Below, one piece after another: positions 1-6,302 of a stretch of DNA of 7,658 nt (position 1 is its first letter; each line of letters begins with the position of its first letter). The notes below the pieces were generated by a model, which was not told the origin of the DNA, did not search any database, and saw only the letters and a list, made by a program, of their open reading frames with translations. Origin of the DNA: Acidobacteriota bacterium (GTDB lineage Bacteria; Acidobacteriota; Thermoanaerobaculia; UBA5066); contig JAEUQS010000423.1 of the NCBI GenBank assembly GCA_016789625.1, forward strand, positions 1-7,658. Reading direction: 5' to 3'. Made by a program: the position numbers and the translations under genes.

Positions 1-1
1 C

Positions 2-325
2 TCCAACGTCGTGGCGCTCATGGGCGCGATGAAGTCGGTCTCGCTCATCGCGTTCTCGGCGACGGCCAAGGGCGACGCGATCAAGCTCGGCGTCGAGGGT
101 CTCGTCGAGGACGAGGAGACCCGCGAGCTGATGGAAGACGCGATGCGCGGCATCATGGCCGCGTGGCGCCTCGCCGCCCAGGAGAAGAGCCCCGAGATCG
201 TCCAGGTGCTCCGCAAGTTCAAGGTCGAGCGCGACAACCAGGGCGTCTCGATCCGCGGCACGCTGCCCGGCGCCGCCGTGCGCGCCATGGCCGAGAAGGT
301 CGACGAGAAAAGAGCGTCGAAGTAG
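2..325 (+). CDS. C-terminal part of an unidentified protein (5' end outside window)
   Basis: The reading frame is open from base 2 to the TAG ending at 325, so at least 107 residues are present and the true start lies upstream. I do not recognise the family. The visible part reads as an alpha/beta fold. Two likely strands (SVSLIAFSATAKG and AIKLGVEGLV) come first, then a long helix running from about DEETRELMEDAMRG to VLRKF. A strand pair follows (KVERDNQGVSIRGTLPG), and a short helix ends in a basic tail (EKRASK). There is no membrane segment or signal in this part. The strand-helix-strand pattern resembles repeated modules in uncharacterised exported proteins of GC-rich bacteria, but this is an impression, not a family assignment. 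The gene is closed off by a strong terminator 22 bases after its stop, so it is a separate transcription unit from what follows. Confidence 0.8.
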   Translation, partial: SNVVALMGAMKSVSLIAFSATAKGDAIKLGVEGLVEDEETRELMEDAMRGIMAAWRLAAQEKSPEIVQVLRKFKVERDNQGVSIRGTLPGAAVRAMAEKVDEKRASK

Positions 326-347
326 GCCCGAATTCCTCCGGAGAAGG

Positions 348-385
348 CGAGGGCCGGGAGCGATCCCGGCCCTCGTTTTCGTTTT
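348..385 (+). terminator. Rho-independent terminator of the upstream gene
   Basis: Bases 348-359 pair perfectly with 364-375 to give a 12-bp GC-rich stem closed by the tetraloop GCGA (360-363), a GNRA-type loop. The stem is followed directly by TTTTCGTTTT (376-385). It lies just after the stop at 325 and before the gene at 438, so it most likely ends transcription of the left-hand gene. The gene at 438 would then need its own promoter or read-through. I see no convincing -35/-10 pair in the 52 bases that remain. Confidence 0.93.
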
Positions 386-437
386 GGTGTAACGATCCCG
401 GTTCAGCCGCCGTCTTTCCGGATCGACAGGAGACACC

Positions 438-1007
438 ATGAAGAGATCGCAGGTCCTCGCCCTTCTCGTCGCGGCCCTCGTTTCGGCTCCCGCCTTCGCG
501 CGTCCGCCGAAGCCGCAGCCCACGCACACGTCGGACCCCAAGACCGTCGAGCAGCAGGGCACGTCGACCACCACCACGGGCGGCGGCAGCACCACCGGCA
601 AGCGTGGAGCGTCGCAGTCGTCGTACACCACCACGAAAGCGCCGGGCGGCGCCTCGGGGTCGGGCTCGGGCTCCGTCTCGGGCACGCGAGGCGGGTCCGC
701 TTCGGGCGAGGGCTCGGGCAGCTACAACACGAAGACGGGTGAGGGCACGGCTCAGGGCTCCGCGAGCGGCACGACGGCCAAGGGCGGGAGCGGATCGGTC
801 TCGGGCGAGGGCTCGGTGGACACGCAGAGCGGTTCCGCGTCCGGGTCGGCCTCGGGCACGGTCACGACCTCGACCGGCGAGACGAAGTCCGGCACCGTCG
901 AAGCCGAGGGCACCAAGGGCGAAGGCGCGACCGTGTCGACCACGAGCGGCCAGGGCGAGACGAAGACCCGTGCGGTGCCGCCGGCCGGCAGCCGCAAGAG
1001 GAACTAG
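438..1007 (+). CDS. Exported Gly/Ser/Thr-rich repeat protein, function unknown
   Basis: This is a 189-residue protein. The start is supported by AGGAG at 428-432, five bases before the ATG, and by an immediate signal peptide: KR at positions 2-3, a hydrophobic core VLALLVAALVSAP, and an AFA cleavage motif ending at residue 21. The mature 168 residues contain no Leu, Ile, Met, Phe, Trp or Cys, and only two Tyr. They are dominated by Gly, Ser, Thr, Ala, Glu and Lys. An N-terminal Pro-rich stretch (RPPKPQPTHTSDPK) precedes Thr/Gly-rich linkers and three imperfect 31-33-residue units at residues 62-158, and the tail is basic (SRKRN). Such a chain is either disordered or a shallow beta-repeat at the cell surface or in the periplasm. 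I recognise no enzyme domain. Its codon use is GC-rich like its neighbours, so there is no sign of transfer. The call as a gene rests on the RBS, the signal peptide and the non-random composition. Confidence 0.85.
   Translation: MKRSQVLALLVAALVSAPAFARPPKPQPTHTSDPKTVEQQGTSTTTTGGGSTTGKRGASQSSYTTTKAPGGASGSGSGSVSGTRGGSASGEGSGSYNTKTGEGTAQGSASGTTAKGGSGSVSGEGSVDTQSGSASGSASGTVTTSTGETKSGTVEAEGTKGEGATVSTTSGQGETKTRAVPPAGSRKRN
621..911 (+). repeat. Three imperfect 31-33-residue coding repeats
   Basis: Within the exported Gly/Ser-rich protein, residues 62-94, 95-125 and 126-158 each begin with Ser-(Tyr/Val)-x-Thr (SYTT, SYNT, SVDT). Each continues with Gly/Ser/Thr alternation and closes near a Gly-Glu-Gly or Glu-Gly motif. 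A shorter, related stretch follows (residues 159-178). At the DNA level the repeats are diverged, with frequent CTCGGGC-type words, so this is an old protein-level duplication rather than a recent tandem expansion. The alignment was made by eye. Confidence 0.55.
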
Positions 1008-1031
1008 CCCAGTCAATCGTCTGAATCAATA

Positions 1032-1071
1032 GTGCAGGCGCGGGGTGGCCCGGCGCCCTTCCGCGCCGCAC
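1032..1071 (+). other. Large GC-rich stem-loop in the gap 1008-1102
   Basis: Bases 1032-1035 plus 1037-1043 pair with 1061-1071, giving an 11-bp stem with one bulged A (1036). The 17-base loop can itself form a 3-bp inner stem. No T-run follows on either strand, so it is not a classical intrinsic terminator. It may still stabilise or end the transcript of the exported repeat protein. Just before it lies a short AT-richer patch (about 1013-1031) that could hold promoter elements, but no convincing -35/-10 pair is visible. Confidence 0.5.
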
Positions 1072-1094
1072 CCTTCGGCGATCCCGGCGCTAGC

Positions 1095-1125
1095 ATGAGG
1101 GCATGTCGAAGCGACGTGCCCTCAT
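1095..1125 (+). promoter_or_regulatory. Start-codon hairpin of the DUF1028 gene
   Basis: Left arm 1095-1108 (ATGAGGGCATGTCG) pairs with right arm 1112-1125 (CGACGTGCCCTCAT): 13 of 14 positions are Watson-Crick and the remaining one is a G-U pair in RNA, around a 3-base loop (AAG). The only Shine-Dalgarno-like bases (GAGGG, 1097-1101) and the start codon (1103-1105) are both inside the left arm. The start cannot move upstream, because an in-frame TAG sits at 1091-1093. If folded, the mRNA would hide its own initiation site. No T-run follows, so it is not a terminator. It could also act as a DNA inverted repeat bound by a protein. Confidence 0.6.
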
Positions 1126-2278
1126 CACCGTTCTCGCGTCCCTCCTCGCCGTGCCCGCTCTCGATGCGACGCCCCCTTCCGGGCTGCGCCCCGTGTCGAC
1201 GTACTCGATCGTCGCGCGCGACCCCGCGACCGGTGCGCTCGGCGTCGCCGTGCAGTCGCACTGGTTCAGCGTGGGCTCCCTCGTGGTGTGGGCCGAGGCC
1301 GGCGTGGGCGCCGTCGCGACCCAGAGCTTCGTGGACCCGAGCTACGGGCGGAACGGATTGGATCTCATGCGCTCGGGCAAGAGCGCGGGCGACGCGCTCC
1401 GCGCGCTCGTGGCCGGCGACGAGGGCCGCGACGTGCGCCAGGTGGCGTTCGTCGACGCCTCCGGACGCGTGGCCGCGCACACCGGCGCCAAGTGCATCGA
1501 GGCCGCGGGACACCTCACGGGCGAGGCCTTTTCCGTGCAGGCCAACATGATGCGCAGCGCCACGGTGTGGCCGGCGATGGAGAAGGCGTTCCGCGAGGCC
1601 AGGGGCGATCTCGCGAGCCGGCTCCTCGCGGCGCTCGAGGCGGCCGAGGCCGCGGGTGGCGACATCCGGGGCCGGCAGAGCGCGGCGATGCTCGTGGTCT
1701 CGGGCAAGAGCACGGGCAAGCCCTGGGTCGACACGATCGTGAACGTCCGCGTGGACGATTCGCCCCAGCCGCTCGTCGAGCTGCGCCGGCTCGTGCAGCT
1801 CCAGAGGGCGTACAACCTCATGAACGAGGGAGACCTCGCCGTCGAGAAGAAGGACGACGCGGCCGCTCTCGCGGCCTACGGCGCCGCGCAGAAGCTCGAG
1901 CCCACGAACCTCGAGATGGCCTACTGGACGGCCGTGTCGCTCGTGAACATGGGAAAGGTGGACGACGCGCTGCCGATCCTCTTCCGCGTTTACGCGAGCG
2001 ACGCTTCCTGGAGGGAGCTGACGGCCCGGCTCCCGAAGGCGGGCCTTCTGCCGAACGACCCCGCGCTCCTGAGGCGGCTGTCTGCGCCGCCGCCGATGAC
2101 GATCTCGATGTCGGCGGAACCCGTCGCCGTGCCGCCGGCTCTTTCGGCCGCGTCGCCCGAGCCGAAGGCCTCACCGAAAGCCGCGCCGGCGCCGGCGCCC
2201 CCTGCGGCTCCCACGGCGGTGCCCTCGCCGAAGGAAGGCACGTTCGACCGCTACTTCGGGGGAAAGAAGAACGGCTGA
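1103..2278 (+). CDS. Secreted DUF1028-family (Ntn-hydrolase-like) protein with helical-repeat C-terminus
   Basis: This is a 391-residue protein. An in-frame TAG at 1091 and the signal peptide fix the start. The signal peptide has KRR at positions 3-5, a hydrophobic core to about residue 20, and likely cleavage after ALDA (residue 22). Residues 32-238 match the DUF1028 pattern as I know it: STYSIVARDPATGALGVAVQ near the start, then VGSLVVWAEAGVGAVATQ, DPSYGRNGLDLMRSG, FSVQANMM, and GGDIRGRQSAAMLVV near residues 185-199. DUF1028 proteins have an Ntn-hydrolase-like fold, but their substrate is not established. In cytosolic members the domain starts right after the initiator Met. Here the equivalent Thr33 lies 11 residues past the predicted signal cleavage site. 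Residues about 234-305 form paired amphipathic helices resembling a TPR (GDLAVEKKDDAAALAAYGAA, then MGKVDDALPIL). A Pro/Ala-rich linker (about 329-376) ends in GTFDRYFGGKKNG. It probably acts in the periplasm. Confidence 0.9.
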   Translation: MSKRRALITVLASLLAVPALDATPPSGLRPVSTYSIVARDPATGALGVAVQSHWFSVGSLVVWAEAGVGAVATQSFVDPSYGRNGLDLMRSGKSAGDALRALVAGDEGRDVRQVAFVDASGRVAAHTGAKCIEAAGHLTGEAFSVQANMMRSATVWPAMEKAFREARGDLASRLLAALEAAEAAGGDIRGRQSAAMLVVSGKSTGKPWVDTIVNVRVDDSPQPLVELRRLVQLQRAYNLMNEGDLAVEKKDDAAALAAYGAAQKLEPTNLEMAYWTAVSLVNMGKVDDALPILFRVYASDASWRELTARLPKAGLLPNDPALLRRLSAPPPMTISMSAEPVAVPPALSAASPEPKASPKAAPAPAPPAAPTAVPSPKEGTFDRYFGGKKNG

Positions 2279-2320
2279 TGGAAAAACCGACCCGCTGGTA
2301 TTTTTCAGCACGAATTCATT

Positions 2321-2349
2321 TTGAGCGGCGGCTCAGAGCGGGATAGATT
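2321..2349 (+). promoter_or_regulatory. Candidate sigma-70-type promoter of the amylase-transport operon
   Basis: TTGAGC (2321-2326) and TAGATT (2344-2349) each match four of six consensus bases and are separated by exactly 17 bases. They lie in the only clearly AT-richer patch of the region, and T-rich sequence (2299-2322) directly upstream could act as an UP-like element. An imperfect palindrome, TGAGC-GGCG-GCTCA (2322-2335), overlaps the -35 box and could be an operator. Transcription would begin near 2355-2357, only a few bases before the amylase ATG at 2360. The gap 2279-2359 holds nothing else I can support. Confidence 0.45.
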
Positions 2350-2359
2350 GCAGACGTCG

Positions 2360-3952
2360 ATGGCTGGTACGGTGAGACGGAGGCCCTTCGGCCTCCCCGC
2401 CCCGGCAAGAGCGGCTCTCGTGAGCGTCGCCGCTTCCATCGCGCTTCTCCTCGGATCCTGCCAGTCCCCGGCCCCGGCTGGTGTGGCTCCACGCGCAGAC
2501 GCGCCGGCAGCGCCCGTTGCGCCGGTCAAGGCTCTCGTTTCCGACTGGCGGGACGCCGTGCTGTACTTCGTCATCGTCGACCGCTTCGCCGATGGCGATC
2601 CGGCCAACAACACGGGCGTCGACGTTTCCGCCAAGGGGACGTTCCACGGTGGCGATCTGAAGGGGCTCACAGCCCAGCTCGACGAGATCGAATCGCTCGG
2701 CGTCAACGCGCTCTGGATCACGCCCGTCGTGAAGAACATTCCCGGCTTCGTCACGGGGGCCGGCTTTCCCGACTGGGGCTACCACGGCTACTGGGCCGAC
2801 GATTTCGACGCCCTGGACCCGCGCTTCGGCACAGAGGCCGATCTGAAGGCGCTCGTCGGGGAGGCCCACAGACGCGGCATCCGCGTGCTGCTCGACGTCG
2901 TCTACAACCACGCGGGCTACGAATCGCGCTATCTGAAGGACCCGTCCACGAAAGGCTGGCTGCGCTCCACGGAGACCGGCTGTGGCGAGGACGACCTCAC
3001 GCAGTGCGTCGCCGGCCTGCCCGATTTCAAGACCGAGCGGCCCGAGGTGGCCAGCTACCTCCTGGCGCGCCAGATCTCCTGGGCGAAGCGCACGGGCGTC
3101 GACGGCTTCCGGCTCGATACCGTGAAGCACGTATCCCACGAGTTCTGGAAGGAGCACCGGCAGCGCACGCGCGCGGAGCTCGGCAAGGGCTTCTTCCTGC
3201 TCGGCGAGGTGTGGGGCGGCGACGCGAAGGTGCTGGACCCCTGGTTCGAAGGCGACGAGCTGGACGCGGGCTTCGACTTCGGCTTCCAGGGGAGCGCGCT
3301 CGCCTGGGCCGAAGGGCGCGGACGCACCATCGCGTTCGACCGCTATCTCTCGAGCCGCGAGAAGGTGCGGTCCGGGTACCTCCTGTCGCACTTCCTCTCG
3401 TCGCACGACGTGCCGGGCGCGCTCCACCAGCTCGGCGGCGACCTCGACGCCTTCCGGCTCGCCGCGTTTCTGCAGCTCACCGCGTCGGGCATCCCCTGCA
3501 TCTATTACGGCGAGGAGGTCGGCCGCAAGGGCGGCGACTGGCCCGACAACCGGAGCGACATGCCGTGGGGCTCCCGCGCCGTGAAGCCCTCCTCCAAGGA
3601 GCCCCGCAACGAGGCGCTGCGGTCGGAGTACGTGAAGCTCATCGGGCTCCGGAACGCGCATCCGGCGCTGCGCCGCGGCGTTCACAAGGGGCTCGAGACG
3701 GCGGGCGACGTCTTCGTCTACGAGCGGCGCGACGCGGCCTCGGGCGATGTCGTGGTGCTGGCGCTGAACCGGTCGAAGGAAGCCAGGCCCGTGGACGTGC
3801 CCGCCCCGCCCGAATGGAGCGGCCCCGTGCGGGAGGAGCTCTCCGGCACCGAAGCCGCCGTCTCGAATGGACGCCTCACGGCCACGCTGCCTCCGGGCGG
3901 CCGCGCCGTCTGGGTGGCGCCGAAGGGACAGAGAGGGCAGAGAGGACAGTGA
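2360..3952 (+). CDS. GH13 alpha-amylase-family lipoprotein
   Basis: This is a 530-residue enzyme expected to hydrolyse alpha-1,4-glucans at the cell envelope. I chose the ATG at 2360 over an upstream TTG (2321) because the TTG overlaps the likely promoter. A lipoprotein signal follows: RRR at 6-8, a hydrophobic stretch 18-31, and lipobox LGSC with Cys34. Gln35 after the Cys favours sorting to the outer membrane. The GH13 barrel starts near AVLYFVIVDRFADGD. All conserved sites are intact: DVVYNH at 179-184, GFRLD at 249-253 (Arg251, nucleophile Asp253), GEVW with acid/base Glu283, and SSHD with His349 and Asp350. A C-terminal beta domain covers about 440-525. The protein ends in a GQRGQRGQ tail from a 9-base tandem repeat. 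The exact specificity (amylase, neopullulanase-like or cyclodextrin-acting) cannot be told. No good Shine-Dalgarno precedes the start. The gene leads a transporter operon. Confidence 0.93.
   Translation: MAGTVRRRPFGLPAPARAALVSVAASIALLLGSCQSPAPAGVAPRADAPAAPVAPVKALVSDWRDAVLYFVIVDRFADGDPANNTGVDVSAKGTFHGGDLKGLTAQLDEIESLGVNALWITPVVKNIPGFVTGAGFPDWGYHGYWADDFDALDPRFGTEADLKALVGEAHRRGIRVLLDVVYNHAGYESRYLKDPSTKGWLRSTETGCGEDDLTQCVAGLPDFKTERPEVASYLLARQISWAKRTGVDGFRLDTVKHVSHEFWKEHRQRTRAELGKGFFLLGEVWGGDAKVLDPWFEGDELDAGFDFGFQGSALAWAEGRGRTIAFDRYLSSREKVRSGYLLSHFLSSHDVPGALHQLGGDLDAFRLAAFLQLTASGIPCIYYGEEVGRKGGDWPDNRSDMPWGSRAVKPSSKEPRNEALRSEYVKLIGLRNAHPALRRGVHKGLETAGDVFVYERRDAASGDVVVLALNRSKEARPVDVPAPPEWSGPVREELSGTEAAVSNGRLTATLPPGGRAVWVAPKGQRGQRGQ
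3926..3949 (+). repeat. 9-base tandem repeat that also supplies the malK RBS
   Basis: The unit GGNCAGAGA occurs at 3926-3934 and 3935-3943 with a partial third copy at 3944-3949. It encodes the GQR-GQR-GQ tail of the amylase. The last copies create GAGG (3942-3945), eight bases before the malK ATG at 3954, so a short sequence expansion appears to serve as both the coding tail and the ribosome binding site of the next gene. Confidence 0.75.
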
Positions 3953-3953
3953 C

Positions 3954-5045
<1,092 letters not shown>

Positions 5046-5048
5046 CTG

Positions 5049-5055
5049 AAAGGTG
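5049..5055 (+). promoter_or_regulatory. Ribosome binding site deciding the malE start
   Basis: AAAGGTG sits with its AGG six bases before the ATG at 5060. An earlier in-frame ATG (5042) overlaps the malK stop as ATGA and would add six residues (MTERCS) to the signal peptide. Its only upstream match is GGAG at 5027-5030, eleven bases away. The site therefore favours 5060, with the 5042 ATG perhaps serving translational coupling. Confidence 0.6.
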
Positions 5056-5059
5056 CTCC

Positions 5060-6295
5060 ATGAGAAGACTCATCACCCGTTTCGCGCTGACCCTTTCGTT
5101 CGCAGCACTGTCGCTGCCGTTCGCCTCCCGGGCCCCCGCACAGGGCAAGGAGCTCGTCGTGTGGCACGCCTACCGGGCGGAGGAGAAGGCCGCCATGGAG
5201 AAGGTGGCCGCTCTCTACAACGAGGCCAACAAGGCCAAGGGCGTGAAGGTGACGACGCTCGCCGTGCCCTGGGACGCGTTCGCCGACAAGATCTCCGCGG
5301 CGGTGCCGCGGGGCAAGGGGCCGGACCTCTTCATCTACCCGCAGGACCGTCTGGGAGGCTGGATCGAGGCCGGGAACACCGTCGAGCCGCTCGACTTCTT
5401 CCTCGAGAAGCCCATCACCGACCGGTTCATCCCGTCGACGCTGGAGGCCATGAAGTACCGCGGCACGACGTACGGTCTGCCGCTCGACTTCAAGGTCCTC
5501 ATCATGATCTACAACAAGAAGCTCGTCACGACGCCGCCGAAGACCTCCGGTGAGCTGGTGGCGCTCGCGAAGAAGCTCACGAACAAGAAGACGGGGCACT
5601 TCGGCCTCGCCTACAGCTACAGTGACTTCTACTACCACGCCGCGCTCATGAACGGGTTCGGCGGACGGGTCTTCGATCCCGGCCCCAAGGCCGTCATGAA
5701 CGCCCCCGAGAACGTGAAGTCGCTCGAGCTCCTCATGCGCTGGTTCGAGAAGGACGGCATCCTGCCGGCCGAGCCCTCCACGGCGCTCATCACGTCGCTG
5801 TTCAACGAGGGCAAGGCCGCCATGGTGTTCAGCGGGCCGTGGTTCCTGGGCGAGATCGCCAAGGGCGTGGACTACGGCCTCGCGACGCTGCCCACCCTCG
5901 ACGAGGCCGGCGGCAAGCCGATGAAGCCCTGGATCACCGTGGAAGGCGTCTACGTCGCGGCCCCTTCGAAGAACAAGGACGCGGCCTACGATTTCGCCAA
6001 GTACCTCACGGACACTCCCGCGGCGACGATCCTCGCCCTCGAGGGCCGTCAGACGCCCTCGAACAAGGCCGCGTACGACAACCCGAAGGTCTCGGGCGAC
6101 CCGGTGCTCTCGGCGTTCCGCAAGCAGGTCGACTCCGCCGTACCGATGCCCAACCTGCCGGAGATGACGATGATGTGGTCTCCGGCGACGACCGCAATGA
6201 ACACCATCGTGCGGAAGTCGTCCACTCCGGCCGCCGCGATGGAGCAGGCCCAGAAGGCGGTCGAGAAGGACCTGGCCGGACTCAAGAAGAAGTAG
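5060..6295 (+). CDS. malE: Extracellular sugar-binding protein of a maltose/maltodextrin-type ABC importer
   Basis: This 411-residue periplasmic protein captures sugar and delivers it to the permease. It has a signal peptide (RR at 2-3, hydrophobic core to about residue 22, cleavage after APA at 25-27) and no lipobox Cys, so the mature protein is probably soluble in the periplasm. The mature chain has the family 1 (MalE-like) layout. It opens with ELVVWHAYRAEEKAAMEKVA, continues with DLFIYPQDRLGGWIEAGN, the conserved YGLPLDFKVLIMIYNKKLV, and FNEGKAAMVFSGPWFLGEI, and then has a KPWITVEGVYVAAPSKNKDA stretch. Near the C-terminus, PMPNLPEMTMMWSPATTAM matches the position of a similar MalE motif. 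The ligand as maltodextrin is inferred from context. It overlaps or nearly touches malK and is followed seven bases later by the permease. Confidence 0.92.
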   Translation: MRRLITRFALTLSFAALSLPFASRAPAQGKELVVWHAYRAEEKAAMEKVAALYNEANKAKGVKVTTLAVPWDAFADKISAAVPRGKGPDLFIYPQDRLGGWIEAGNTVEPLDFFLEKPITDRFIPSTLEAMKYRGTTYGLPLDFKVLIMIYNKKLVTTPPKTSGELVALAKKLTNKKTGHFGLAYSYSDFYYHAALMNGFGGRVFDPGPKAVMNAPENVKSLELLMRWFEKDGILPAEPSTALITSLFNEGKAAMVFSGPWFLGEIAKGVDYGLATLPTLDEAGGKPMKPWITVEGVYVAAPSKNKDAAYDFAKYLTDTPAATILALEGRQTPSNKAAYDNPKVSGDPVLSAFRKQVDSAVPMPNLPEMTMMWSPATTAMNTIVRKSSTPAAAMEQAQKAVEKDLAGLKKK

Positions 6296-6302
6296 GCGTT
6301 TC

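Noticed and set aside
976..990. TGCCG-CCGGC-CGGCA inverted repeat near the end of the Gly/Ser-rich gene
   Set aside because: It is a short GC palindrome inside coding sequence (Ala-Val-Pro-Pro-Ala codons) with no T-run. It is expected by chance at this base composition.
219..1016. 265-residue minus-strand frame and the Arg-rich + frame at 604-1032 over the Gly/Ser-rich gene
   Set aside because: Both are frame shadows of a codon-repetitive gene. Neither has a signal peptide, an RBS or a plausible composition, while the frame at 438 has the first two.
2161..2220. GCC/GCG-rich repeat in the DUF1028 gene
   Set aside because: It simply encodes the Pro/Ala linker through GC-rich codons. There is no defined unit or sign of a mobile or regulatory repeat.
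2281..2306. GAAAAA ... TTTTTC inverted repeat after the DUF1028 gene as a terminator
   Set aside because: The stem is six A-T-rich pairs around a 14-base loop with no GC core, too weak to count as an intrinsic terminator. The T-run more likely belongs to the promoter region.
1288..2346. 352-residue + frame overlapping the DUF1028 gene
   Set aside because: It is Arg/Gly-rich throughout and lies in another frame of a gene with a clear family match.
2321..2359. TTG at 2321 as the start of the amylase
   Set aside because: It would place a polar 13-residue leader before the lipoprotein signal, has no Shine-Dalgarno and coincides with the candidate -35 box. The ATG at 2360 is simpler.
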